A stretch of 64,000 nucleotides of DNA from Streptomyces sp. Ag109_O5-10 (lineage in GTDB: Bacteria > Actinomycetota > Actinomycetes > Streptomycetales > Streptomycetaceae), in contig NZ_FNTQ01000001.1 of assembly GCF_900105755.1 (NCBI RefSeq), positions 434,001-498,000 of the forward strand. The letters run 5' to 3'. The notes beneath the pieces were generated by a model. That model did no database searches and was not told the DNA's origin. It was given only the letters and a program-made list of their open reading frames with translations. Shown here piece by piece: positions 46,977-55,304 of this stretch. The position numbers and the translations under genes are program-made. Each line of letters begins with the position of its first letter. The first letter of the stretch is position 1.

Positions 46977-47720
46977 CTACTGCGCGAGCCAGGCCGCGTG
47001 CCCCATGACGACCACCGGATGCCGTGCCGGATCGAGGGTGCGCAGCAACTGCTTCATGTGCGCCTTGGCGACACTGACGCAGGCGTGCGTGGGGCCGCCG
47101 TGGTCGACGTGCAGCCAGACGCCGCCGCCCCGCCCTGCACCCATCGGCCGGGTCCAGTCGAGCGGTGAAGTGCCCGGCTCGCGGTTGTAGTTGATGGCGA
47201 TCACGTAGTCGAAGGAACCGTCCAGCGGCTCGCCCTCGAACCCGGTGCCGGGCGAGGTGAAGCCGTAGGAGTGGTGGTACGGCAGCCTGCTCCCCGGGTC
47301 GCCGAGCAGGCCCCCGGCGTCGGTGAGCCCGTACACGCCGACGGGCGAGCGCAGGTCCCCGGCCATGTGGTGCTCGCTCCAGCCGTCCCTGCCGTTGTGC
47401 GCGGGCCAGGCGGCACCGGGCTGCCAGACGTCGTCGTCCCGTTCGTACAGGACGACGGTGGAGAGCGGGGAGTCCTTGCCGCGCCCGGAGGCGACCACTA
47501 CCTGCTCCGCCCGCCCGGGTATCGCGGCCGTGGTCCTCGGCCCGAGCCCGGATATGCCGTTCGGCCGCGGGCTGTTGCTCTCGGGTGTGGGGGAAGCCGT
47601 CCCCGGCGCCGGCCGGTCGTCCCGCGACCGGCTCGGCGCGGCCTCGGCGCCACCCTCGCACCCGGAGAGCAGGAGGGGGGAGGCGGAGAGGAGGGCGACA
47701 GCTGTTCTGCGATGGATCAT
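46977..47720 (-). CDS. L,D-transpeptidase-like (YkuD) lipoprotein
   Basis: The 247-residue exported protein has a lipobox LLSGC near residue 20 and a Pro/Ser-rich linker. The C-terminal catalytic region HVDHGGPTHACVSV corresponds to the YkuD motif HG...S/THGC with a catalytic Cys. These enzymes form 3-3 cross-links in peptidoglycan or attach proteins to it. The Gly usually before Cys is Ala here. It precedes the RR/HK genes by 19 bp, tying cell-wall modification to that two-component system. Confidence 0.8.
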   Translation of the reverse strand: MIHRRTAVALLSASPLLLSGCEGGAEAAPSRSRDDRPAPGTASPTPESNSPRPNGISGLGPRTTAAIPGRAEQVVVASGRGKDSPLSTVVLYERDDDVWQPGAAWPAHNGRDGWSEHHMAGDLRSPVGVYGLTDAGGLLGDPGSRLPYHHSYGFTSPGTGFEGEPLDGSFDYVIAINYNREPGTSPLDWTRPMGAGRGGGVWLHVDHGGPTHACVSVAKAHMKQLLRTLDPARHPVVVMGHAAWLAQ

Positions 47721-47765
47721 GAGACCGACCTTGGCCGACGAATGTGAGAAACTCGTCAGCTTTCA

Positions 47766-47812
47766 GTGCCCCGTCAGGGGCGGTGGGAACTCCGCGACGA
47801 GCTCCCACCGGC
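47766..47812. repeat. Dispersed intergenic repeat, degenerate copy G
   Basis: GTGCCCCGTCAGGGGCGGTG followed by GGAACTCCGCGACGAGCTCC keeps the GGGGCG...GGGAACT.CGCGAC.AGC layout of the family with several changes. It lies between two minus-strand genes (L,D-transpeptidase and M1 peptidase). Confidence 0.5.
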
Positions 47813-47829
47813 CGTCATCCGAACGCCCG

Positions 47830-49233
47830 CTACGGCTTGCCCTTCTGGTACAGCCACGTCTGGAACAGGGAACCGAGGTCCTTGCCCGCCTCCGCCTCGG
47901 CGAGCTTCACGAACTCCGCAGTGGTCCCGTGCCCGTACCGGTGCTCCGCGGCCCACGCCCGCAGAATCCGGAAGAACACCGGGTCCCCGACCGTCTTGCG
48001 CAGCTCGTGCAGAGCCATCGCGCCCCGCGCGTACACCGGCTCGCCGAAGATGTTCTTCCCGCTCCCCGGATCCCCCGGCGGATACGCCCACAGCTCGTCG
48101 CTCGCCGGCTTCGTGTACAGCGCGTCGAAACTCTTCTGCGCGCTGTCGCCCCCGTGCTGCTCGCTGTACAGCCACTCGGCGTACGTGGCGAAGCCCTCGT
48201 TGAGCCAGATGTCCTTCCAGGCGGTGAGGGAGACGGAGTCGCCGAACCACTGGTGGGCGTTCTCGTGCACGAGCGTGCTCAGGTCCGGCGCCGAGTCGTA
48301 GACCGGCCGGCCCTGCGTCTCCAGCGCGTACCCGACGTCCGGCGCGTGGTCGACTATGGACCCGGCGGACCGGAACGGGTACGGCCCGAAGAGCTTGCTC
48401 TCCCACTCGAGGACCGACGGCAGCTTCTTCAGCACGGCCGCCGACGCGCTCGCCTCACGCGGGTCGACCGCGTTGTACACCTTGATCCCGTCCCGGGTGG
48501 TGTACTGCTGGACCTTGAACTTGCCGACGGTGGCGGTGGCCAGGTACGCGGCCATCGGCTCGGTCTGCCGCCACCGGAAGGTCGTACGGCCGCCGGAGGT
48601 GTGCTGTCCGAGAAGGACGCCGTTGGCGACGGCGGTGCGCCCCTTGGGGACGGTGATCGTGAAGTCGTACGACGACTTGTCCTTCGGGTGGCTGTTGGCC
48701 GGGAACCAGGTCATCGCGCCCTGCGGCTCCCCGGCCACGAACGCGCCGTCGTCGGTGCGGATCCAGCCGTCGGCCGAGCCGTCCGGGTCGGTGACCTGTT
48801 TGGGCGTGCCGTTGTACGCCACGGTGACCCGGAAGTCGCGGCCCTTCGCCAGTGCCCGCGCCGGTGTGACGACGAGTTCCTGTCCGCTGCGGCTGAACCG
48901 GGCGGTCCGGCCGTCGACGGTCACCCGGGTGACCTTCAGGCCGCTGAGGTCGAGGTCGAAGCGGGTCAGCTTCTCGGTGGCGCGGGCGGTGAGGACCGCA
49001 CGGCCGTCGAGGTGCCGGGAGGAGGTGTCGTAGCGGAGCGTCAGGTCGTAGTGGCTGACGTGGTAGCCGCCGTTGCCGCTGAGCGGGAAATAGGGGTCGC
49101 CCGCGCCCGCCGTGCCGACCGTGCTCGCCGAGGCCGTTCCGGCGGCGGCGAGCAGCGCCGCGACGGCGACCGGGACGGTGCCGAGGACGGCTTCGCGGCG
49201 GAGGACTGCGGTACGTCTGCTTGCGCCCTGCAC
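47830..49233 (-). CDS. Secreted M1-family metallopeptidase
   Basis: The 467-residue protein has a Sec/Tat-type signal peptide (RRTAVLRREAVLGTVPVAVA then ASASTVG) and the aminopeptidase N fold. The zinc ligands are His323, His327 and Glu346 with catalytic Glu324 (HENAHQW; NEGFATYAEW). GAMTWFPAN stands where cytosolic M1 enzymes have GAMEN, as in other secreted bacterial members. GTG 49233 has AGGAG 6 nt upstream. It probably degrades extracellular peptides or proteins. Confidence 0.92.
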   Translation of the reverse strand: MQGASRRTAVLRREAVLGTVPVAVAALLAAAGTASASTVGTAGAGDPYFPLSGNGGYHVSHYDLTLRYDTSSRHLDGRAVLTARATEKLTRFDLDLSGLKVTRVTVDGRTARFSRSGQELVVTPARALAKGRDFRVTVAYNGTPKQVTDPDGSADGWIRTDDGAFVAGEPQGAMTWFPANSHPKDKSSYDFTITVPKGRTAVANGVLLGQHTSGGRTTFRWRQTEPMAAYLATATVGKFKVQQYTTRDGIKVYNAVDPREASASAAVLKKLPSVLEWESKLFGPYPFRSAGSIVDHAPDVGYALETQGRPVYDSAPDLSTLVHENAHQWFGDSVSLTAWKDIWLNEGFATYAEWLYSEQHGGDSAQKSFDALYTKPASDELWAYPPGDPGSGKNIFGEPVYARGAMALHELRKTVGDPVFFRILRAWAAEHRYGHGTTAEFVKLAEAEAGKDLGSLFQTWLYQKGKP

Positions 49234-49398
49234 ATGGACTCCTTGGGGGTGGCCGATGATCAATGGCCCACAGACTAGGCGCGCGGGGGTCCGCGTTTCC
49301 CCCTCATTCTGGTCAAGCTGCGCCGCGTCGGCAGCCCGTGGGCCGGGGCCGCTGTTTACGCTCACGGCACCGTCAGCGAGCCGAAGGGTGCATCGACC

Positions 49399-49746
49399 GT
49401 GAGCGTGCGCGTGCGCAGGATCTATGAATCGCCCGAGCCGGCGGACGGGGTGCGCGTCCTGGTGGACCGGCTCTGGCCGCGCGGGCTGTCCAAGGAGGTC
49501 GCGCACGTGGACGAGTGGCCCAAGGGGCTGACACCGTCGGACGAACTGCGCCGCTGGTTCCACGCGGGCGGTTCGTACGAGGAGTTCGTGCGCCGTTACG
49601 AGGCGGAGCTGGCCGCTCCCGAGGCCGCCGAACTCCTCGACGGCCTGCGGAAGTCGGTGCGCGAGGGGCCGGTGACCCTGCTCACCGCCTCCAAGACCCC
49701 GGCCGAGAGCCACGTCGCCGTGCTGGCGCGGCTCCTGGCCGACTGA
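49399..49746 (+). CDS. DUF488 family protein
   Basis: The 115-residue protein matches the DUF488/YeaO family (VRVLVDRLWPRGLSKEVAHV, DEWPKGLTPSDELRRWF, GPVTLLTASKTPAESHVAVL). The function is unknown; other members have a metal-binding or nucleic-acid-related fold. GTG 49399 is the start. It is monocistronic, with a hairpin repeat right behind it. Confidence 0.87.
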   Translation: MSVRVRRIYESPEPADGVRVLVDRLWPRGLSKEVAHVDEWPKGLTPSDELRRWFHAGGSYEEFVRRYEAELAAPEAAELLDGLRKSVREGPVTLLTASKTPAESHVAVLARLLAD

Positions 49747-49775
49747 GCCGGTGCCGCGTCCGCTGCGGTTCGGCA

Positions 49776-49847
49776 GCGCCCCGAAGGGGCGCGGGTCCGT
49801 GTCCGTGTGCGGCTCCGCCGCGGGTGCGCGACCAGCCACGACGGCGC
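49776..49847. repeat. Dispersed intergenic repeat, copy E
   Basis: A GCGCCCC-GAA-GGGGCGC hairpin (49776-49792) is followed by GGGTCCGTGTCCGTGTGCGG and TGCGCGACCAGCCACGACGG. It is the repeat with an internal insertion. It lies between convergent DUF488 and FAD dehydrogenase genes. Confidence 0.65.
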
Positions 49848-49897
49848 CGCGGACGGAAGCCGGCGGACGGCACCCCACGGCACTTCCGGCGCACCAC

Positions 49898-51571
49898 TCA
49901 CCCGGTCTGCTTCGCCGCCGCGCGTCCCGCCGCCCGCCCCGAGAACAGGCAGCCGCCGAGGAACGTACCCTCCAGCGCGTTGTAGCCGTGCACGCCGCCG
50001 CCGCCGAAGCCCGCCACCTCGCCGGCCGCGTAGAGCCCGCCGATCGGCTGCCCGTCGGCGCCGAGGGCGCGGGAGTCCAGGTCGGTCTGGATGCCGCCGA
50101 GGGTCTTGCGGGTGAGGACGTGCAGCTTGACGCCGATCAGCGGTCCGGCGGCCGGGTCGAGGATGCGGTGCGGGGTGGCGACCCGGCCCAGGCGGTCGCC
50201 GATGTAGCGGCGGGCGTTGTGGATGCCCTGGACCTGGGAGTCCTTGCTGTAGGAGTTGCCGATCTGCAGATCGCGGGCGACGATCTGGCGGCGCACCTCC
50301 GCCGCGTCCAGGAGCGCCTTGTCGGTGAGCCCGTTCATCTTCTCGACCAGCTGCTCCAGGGAGGTCGCGGTGACGAAGTCCGCCCCGTGGTCGAGGAAGG
50401 CCTGGACCGGGCCGGGCGCGCCCTTGCCGAGCAGCCGGTCGCGCAGCACGGCCTTGCGGTCCTTGGCGGTGATGTCCGGGTTCTGCTCGGAGCCGGAGAG
50501 CGCGAACTCCTTCTCGACGATCTTGCGGGTGAGGACGAACCAGGAGTGGTCGTACCCGGCGATGTCCTCGGTGGTGCGCAGGTGCCGGAGGGTGCTGAGG
50601 GTGTCGTAGCCCGGCAGGCAGGGGTCGGGCAGGCGGCGGCCGAGGGCGTCGAGCCAGACCGAGGACGGGCCGGGCAGGATGCGGATGCCGTGACCGGGCC
50701 AGATGGAGTTCCAGTTCTGGATGCCCTCGGTGTAGTGCCACATGCGGTCGCGGTTGACCAGGCGGACGCCGGCCTCGGCACTGATGTCGAGCATGCGGCC
50801 GTCCACGTAGGCGGGGACGCCGGTGACCATCTCGGCGGGGGGCGTGCCGAGGCGTTCGGGCCAGTAGCGGCGGACGATGTCGTGGTTGGCGCCGATGCCG
50901 CCGGTGGTGACGACGACGGCCTGGGCGGTCAGTTCGAAGTCGCCGACGCGGTCGCGGTTGGAGGCGACGCCGCGGGGTGAGTCGTCGGGGGCGAGGACGG
51001 TGCCGCGGACGCCGCGCGCCTCGCCGTCCGCGATGACGAGTTCGTCGACCTGGTGGCGGTGGTGGAAGGTGAGCAGTCCGTCGCGGGCGGCCTGCCTGGC
51101 GTACCGGACGAAGGGCTCGACCACGCCGGTGCCGGTGCCCCAGGCCACGTGGAAGCGGGGGACGGAATTACCGTGGCCGTCGGCACGCAGGTCGCCGCGC
51201 TCGGCCCAGCCGACGGTCGGCAGCAGGGAGATGCCGTGGCTCTGCAGCCAGGGCCGCTTCTCCCCCGCCGCGAACTCCACGTAGGCCCGGGCCCAGCGCA
51301 CCGCCCAGGAGTCCTCGTCGTCCTCGCGGTCGAACTGGGCGCTGCCCCGCCAGTCGTTCCAGGCCAGGTCGAGGGAGTCCTTGATGCCGAGGCGGCGCTG
51401 TTCGGGAGAGTCGATGAGGAAGAGCCCGCCGAAGGACCAGAACGCCTGGCCGCCGAGGTTGGCGGCGTTCTCCTGGTCGACCAGGGCGACGCGCCTGCCC
51501 CTGCTGGTGAGTTCGTGCGCCGCGACCAGGCCGGCCAGGCCGGCTCCGACGACGATGACGTCCGCGTCCAT
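49898..51571 (-). CDS. FAD-binding dehydrogenase (KstD / fumarate reductase flavoprotein family)
   Basis: The 557-residue flavoprotein has the FAD motif VIVVGAGLAGLVAAHELTSR at the N-terminus, GGQAFWSFGGLFLIDSP and the second FAD contact GGLYAAGEVAGFGGGGVHGY near the C-terminus. This is the FAD_binding_2 family that includes 3-oxosteroid dehydrogenases and urocanate/fumarate reductases. Its substrate is unknown. It lies 14 bp downstream of a TetR gene, so regulator and enzyme share a transcript. Confidence 0.88.
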   Translation of the reverse strand: MDADVIVVGAGLAGLVAAHELTSRGRRVALVDQENAANLGGQAFWSFGGLFLIDSPEQRRLGIKDSLDLAWNDWRGSAQFDREDDEDSWAVRWARAYVEFAAGEKRPWLQSHGISLLPTVGWAERGDLRADGHGNSVPRFHVAWGTGTGVVEPFVRYARQAARDGLLTFHHRHQVDELVIADGEARGVRGTVLAPDDSPRGVASNRDRVGDFELTAQAVVVTTGGIGANHDIVRRYWPERLGTPPAEMVTGVPAYVDGRMLDISAEAGVRLVNRDRMWHYTEGIQNWNSIWPGHGIRILPGPSSVWLDALGRRLPDPCLPGYDTLSTLRHLRTTEDIAGYDHSWFVLTRKIVEKEFALSGSEQNPDITAKDRKAVLRDRLLGKGAPGPVQAFLDHGADFVTATSLEQLVEKMNGLTDKALLDAAEVRRQIVARDLQIGNSYSKDSQVQGIHNARRYIGDRLGRVATPHRILDPAAGPLIGVKLHVLTRKTLGGIQTDLDSRALGADGQPIGGLYAAGEVAGFGGGGVHGYNALEGTFLGGCLFSGRAAGRAAAKQTG

Positions 51572-51585
51572 GGCGTCGCCCCTTC

Positions 51586-52215
51586 TTATCCGAATCGGGT
51601 GCTGCCGTCGGTCAGCAGCGCGGTGAGCAGTTGTCTGAGCCAGGCACGGGCCCGGTCCACGTCCTTGTCGAGCAGCAGCTGGGTGGTGACCCCGTCGTAC
51701 GCGGCGACCACGGCGTGCGCGGCGCCCTGGACGCCGCCGAGGACGGCGGGGAGCGGGGCGTGGCCGCGGGCCCGGAAGAGCCGGTCGGCGACGGCCTGCC
51801 GTAGCCGCGCACGGTGGTCGAGGAGGGCCCCGGCGACGGCCGGGTCCCGGGCCGCGTGCACCAGGAAGTCGGTCTTGACCAGCAGCCAGTCCACGTCGAG
51901 GAGGAGCACGTCGGTGACCCGGTCCACGGAGGCCGGTACGTCCAGGTCGGGTCCGTCGCCGGCCAGCGCGTCGGCGACCTGCTGGGCAATGAGGTCGGCG
52001 CGCTCCCGGTAGAGGGCGAAGAACAGCTCGTCGAGGGTGGCGAAGTTGGAGTAGAAGGCGCCCCGGCTGAACCCGGCGGCCTCGCAGACCTCCTCGATGG
52101 AGACCCGCCCGAAGCCCTTCGCCGCGAACACGGTGAACGCGGCGTCGAGCAGCCGGGCGCGGGTCTGCACCCGCCGCCGGGTCACGCGCCGGTGCGCGCC
52201 GCCGTCCACCGTCAT
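51586..52215 (-). CDS. TetR-family regulator
   Basis: The 209-residue protein has the helix-turn-helix VSIEEVCEAAGFSRGAFYSN followed by FATLDELFFALY, and a ligand-binding domain. GGAGG precedes ATG 52215. A 39-bp palindrome lies directly upstream (52229-52267), so it probably represses its own operon with the FAD dehydrogenase, and perhaps the divergent alkB gene. Confidence 0.9.
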   Translation of the reverse strand: MTVDGGAHRRVTRRRVQTRARLLDAAFTVFAAKGFGRVSIEEVCEAAGFSRGAFYSNFATLDELFFALYRERADLIAQQVADALAGDGPDLDVPASVDRVTDVLLLDVDWLLVKTDFLVHAARDPAVAGALLDHRARLRQAVADRLFRARGHAPLPAVLGGVQGAAHAVVAAYDGVTTQLLLDKDVDRARAWLRQLLTALLTDGSTRFG

Positions 52216-52228
52216 GGGCCGACCTCCG

Positions 52229-52267
52229 TTCGATACACGAATGTATCGAATACATCGGTGTATCGAA
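52229..52267. promoter_or_regulatory. Large nested palindrome, TetR operator
   Basis: Outer arms TTCGATACAC (52229-52238) and GTGTATCGAA (52258-52267) are perfect; inner arms ATGTAT (52241-52246) and ATACAT (52250-52255) are also perfect, around CGA. Sixteen of nineteen positions are symmetric. It can also be read as two overlapping copies of CGATACAC..ATGTATCG. It begins 14 bp from the TetR ATG. Confidence 0.75.
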
Positions 52268-52349
52268 AGAGGCCGACCGCACATCCGCGCCGCGAACCCG
52301 CCGGAGATCAAATAGGAACAGGTTTTCGATTACGGAGTACGCTTGGCTC

Positions 52350-52976
52350 ATGGCCACGCACCTCCAGGGCTCCCTGTTCGACCAGACCGACGAACTGCGG
52401 CTCGGCACCCTCGACGGCATCGGCCGGACCGTGCTCGGTTCCGGCGCCTGGATCGACGTGCTGCCCGGCTGGCTGAGCGGCGCCGACGCCCTGTTCGAAG
52501 AGCTGGCGGCGGACGTCCCCTGGCACGCCGAGCGACGGCAGATGTACGACAACGTCGTGGACGTACCGCGCCTGCTCTCCTTCTACGGCGCCGGCGACCC
52601 GCTACCCCACCCCGTCCTCACCGAGGCCCGCGAGGCGCTCACCCAGCACTACGGCGATGAGCTGGGCGAGCCGTTCGCCACGGCCGGGCTCTGCTACTAC
52701 CGCGACGGCCGGGACAGCGTGGCCTGGCACGGCGACCGGATCGGCCGGGGCGCGCGGGAGGACACCATGGTCGCGATCCTCTCCGTGGGCGCGCCCCGCG
52801 ATCTCCTGCTGCGGCCACGGCGCGGCGGCCCCTCGGTCCGGCGCCCGCTCGGCCACGGCGACCTGATCGTGATGGGCGGCTCCTGCCAGCGGACCTGGGA
52901 GCACTGCGTACCGAAGACGGCCCGGGCCGCCGGACCGCGGATCAGCATCCAGTTCCGGCCACAGGGCGTGCGGTGA
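52350..52976 (+). CDS. alkB: AlkB-type 2-oxoglutarate/Fe(II) dioxygenase
   Basis: The 208-residue protein belongs to the AlkB DNA/RNA dealkylation family. The iron ligands are His127, Asp129 (WHGDRIG) and His185 (WEHCVPK); Arg197 and Arg203 bind 2-oxoglutarate (RISIQFR). The nucleotide-recognition lid (about 55-110) includes RRQMYDNVVDVPRLLSFYG. It repairs alkylated bases in the cytoplasm. It is divergent from TetR with 134 bp in between, followed by a gap of 85 bp to the next gene. Confidence 0.93.
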   Translation: MATHLQGSLFDQTDELRLGTLDGIGRTVLGSGAWIDVLPGWLSGADALFEELAADVPWHAERRQMYDNVVDVPRLLSFYGAGDPLPHPVLTEAREALTQHYGDELGEPFATAGLCYYRDGRDSVAWHGDRIGRGAREDTMVAILSVGAPRDLLLRPRRGGPSVRRPLGHGDLIVMGGSCQRTWEHCVPKTARAAGPRISIQFRPQGVR

Positions 52977-53061
52977 CCAGGGCCTCGGCCACGGGCCGCC
53001 CGCCGCATGTGGTTGGCTGTCCTCCGTTTCGATCGGCACGAACGGGCAAGCCGGAGTGATC

Positions 53062-53811
53062 ATGCGGGCAGAGGTACACGAAGTCGGCAAGGGCGCCTAT
53101 CTGGTGCACGGCCAGCACACCAACTGGGTGATCCTCAAGGACGGGGACGCCGTCACGCTGGTGGACACCGGCTACCCCGGGGACCGGCAGGGACTGCTCG
53201 ACTCCCTCGCGGAGGTGGGCAGTTCACCGGAAGCGGTCGCGGCCGTGCTGATCACGCACGCGCACAACGACCACCTCGGCTCGGCCGAGTACCTGCGCGA
53301 CACCCACGGCACGCCGGTCTATCTCCACGAGGCCGAAGTCCCGCACGCCCGGCGGGACTTCCTCCAGCAGGTGTCGGTGGGCGAAGTGGTGAAGAACGCC
53401 TGGCGGCCGGGTGTGGTGCCGTGGCTGGTGCACGTGCTGCGGGTCGGCGGCACCGAGCAGCACCCGGTCAAGGCGCCCGCGGCGTTCCCGGTCGCCGACG
53501 GCCCCCTCGACCTGCCGGGCCGCCCGGTCCCGGTGCACACCCCCGGCCACACCGACGGGCACACCGTCTACCACCTGCCCGAGGCCGGTCTGGTGATCTC
53601 CGGGGACGCCCTGGTCAGTGGCCACCGCACCTCGCGGATCCAGGGCCCGCAGCTGCTGCCCGACATGTTCCACCACGAGCGGGCCCGGGCCGTCGCCTCA
53701 CTGGACCTGATCGGCGCCCTCGACGGCGACGCGCTGCTGCCTGGACACGGCCCGCTGCACCGCGGCTCGGTGCGGGCGGCCGCCGACCGGGCCCGGGAGC
53801 TGGCCTCGTGA
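53062..53811 (+). CDS. Metallo-beta-lactamase fold hydrolase
   Basis: The 249-residue protein has the metal-binding motif THAHNDHLG (His66, His68, Asp70, His71), HTPGHTDGHTVYHLP and ISGDALVSGH further on, and a final PGHGP. It belongs to the broad MBL hydrolase group (glyoxalase II, lactonase or RNase-like relatives). ATG 53062 is chosen because GGAG sits just upstream; GTG 53056 is also possible. Without the IS element that follows, the DUF4032 gene would lie about 27 bp downstream, so the two probably formed an operon. Confidence 0.9.
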   Translation: MRAEVHEVGKGAYLVHGQHTNWVILKDGDAVTLVDTGYPGDRQGLLDSLAEVGSSPEAVAAVLITHAHNDHLGSAEYLRDTHGTPVYLHEAEVPHARRDFLQQVSVGEVVKNAWRPGVVPWLVHVLRVGGTEQHPVKAPAAFPVADGPLDLPGRPVPVHTPGHTDGHTVYHLPEAGLVISGDALVSGHRTSRIQGPQLLPDMFHHERARAVASLDLIGALDGDALLPGHGPLHRGSVRAAADRARELAS

Positions 53812-53825
53812 CGCACCGGCCTTAA

Positions 53826-53842
53826 GACACCGTTTCCTTTGG
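53826..53842 (+). repeat. IS left terminal inverted repeat
   Basis: A 17-bp arm starting GACACCG, directly after target copy TAA. It matches the right arm at every base. Confidence 0.92.
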
Positions 53843-53866
53843 TGCTGCTGGGTCGTTGGGTGATTT

Positions 53867-54687
53867 GTGACAGACCTGGTTGAGCGGCTGGTTCCGGATG
53901 ACTTGTGGGTGCTGTTCCGGCGAGTGGTGCCACCCATGGAGATCAAGCGTCCGCAGGGCGGTGGACGGCGTCGGGCGGGTGACCGCGAAACGCTGGCCGC
54001 CATCATCTTCGTAGCCAATTCAGGCTGTACGTGGCGGCAACTGCCGCCGGTCTTCGGCCCTGCATGGCCTACCGTCTACCGTCGCTTTGCCCAATGGAGT
54101 CGGGGGCGCGTCTGGGCCCGACTGCATCGCGTCCTCCTCGACGAGCTCGGTGCCCGAGGCGACCTGGACTGGTCGCGGTGCGCGATCGACTCCGTCAGCC
54201 TGAGGGCGTCAAAAGGGGGCTACTGACTGGACCGAATCCGACCGACCGTGGCAAGAGCGGATCGAAAATCCACCTGATCACCGACCGCAACGGCCTGCCC
54301 CTGTCGCTGGGCATCTCCGCCGCCAACACCCACGACAGCCTTGGACTCAAGCCGCTCGTGTGTGGCATCCCGCCGATTCGCTCCCGGCGCGGACCACGTC
54401 GACGACGGCCGGCGAAACTGCATGCCGACAAGGGATACGACTACGACCACCTGCGCAAATGGCTCCGACAGCGGGGCATTCGTCACCGCATCGCCCGCAA
54501 AGGGATTGAGTCCTCACACAGGCTCGGTCGACACCGCTGGGTGGTCGAGCGCACGGTGTCCTGGCTGGCCGGATGCCGCCGCCTACACCGTCGCTACGAG
54601 CGCAAGGCCGAGCACTTCCTGGCCTTCGTAGGCATCGCCGCTGCCTTGATCAGCCACCGCAGGCTGGCACGCTCGCCGGCCGCCTAG
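53867..54687 (+). CDS. IS5-family transposase in two overlapping reading frames
   Basis: Frame 1 (53867-54226, GTG start) encodes the DUF4096 N-terminus and the first catalytic Asp (CAIDSVSLRASKGG). Frame 2, one base back, carries on from about 54190 to TAG 54687 with TGPNPTDRGKSGSKIHLITD, the second Asp (LHADKGYD) and the Glu (RWVVERTVSWLAG), completing a DDE transposase of about 270 residues. The overlap contains AAAAGGGGG (about 54208-54216), a plausible slip site for -1 frameshifting as used by several IS5 subgroups. It could also be a simple frameshift mutation. Confidence 0.85.
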
Positions 54688-55220
54688 GCGAGGGCTCTGG
54701 CCAGACGGCGATAGCCCAGCTCCTGCGCGCCCAGAACCTGACGAAGCCTATCAAGGCCGCCAGCCTCCAACTCTCGCTGAGCGTCGATCTGACAGGCCCG
54801 TTCGTAGGACATCAGGCTGCCGCCAGGGTCAATCTCAAGGCCGATCGAACCCGGCCACAGGGCTGCGGTGCTTCGAGCAAGGGAGTGGATCTCTGGCAAA
54901 CCGTAATGCTCATCAGGTTGCTCAAGCGCCTGCAAGATTCGCCCCATCAGCATGAAGCCGGCCTGGGTGAATGGTGCGGCACGGTCCACCGAGTAGCTGC
55001 TCTGAGCAGCATCCAGGCCGGACCGAGCATGTTGCAGTACATCCTGATCGAGCGTCCGACCTGGTGCGCCCCGCAGACCGGCCCGTAGACCTGCATCGGC
55101 AAGGTAGTACGGGTCAGCGAGTCCAGCCCGCTCAGCGAGGATGTACAGGGCCCCTCCGATCCGCAGTCCAGTCGAGCATGCCAGCGCCCGCGCCGACGTG
55201 CTGTCCAAGTCTCCGTGCAT
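54684..55220 (-). CDS. IS passenger gene of unknown function
   Basis: The 178-residue helical protein has no recognised family (MHGDLDSTSARALACSTGLR; DDLDQ-type motifs absent). Codon use is clearly less GC-biased at third positions than neighbours (many GCT, CTT, GAT, CGT), indicating foreign origin. Upstream of ATG 55220 the frame stays open for 26 protein-like codons (GAGSWWQYGGAALIHYVCEV) to a TAG beside the right IR, with no start codon, so it may be a 5'-truncated captured gene. Its TAG overlaps the transposase TAG within the palindrome CCTAGG. No membrane segment or signal peptide. Confidence 0.7.
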   Translation of the reverse strand: MHGDLDSTSARALACSTGLRIGGALYILAERAGLADPYYLADAGLRAGLRGAPGRTLDQDVLQHARSGLDAAQSSYSVDRAAPFTQAGFMLMGRILQALEQPDEHYGLPEIHSLARSTAALWPGSIGLEIDPGGSLMSYERACQIDAQRELEAGGLDRLRQVLGAQELGYRRLARALA

Positions 55221-55304
55221 GATCGGACCAACCTCGCAGACATAGTGGATCAGGGCGGCCCCACCGTACTGCCACCATGAACCCGCACCCTGGCGTGACT
55301 ACGG

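Noticed and set aside
54684..55220. Passenger gene as toxin, resistance or phage-defence gene
   Set aside because: No motif supports any of these. It has no catalytic signature, membrane segment or antitoxin-like partner, so function is left open.
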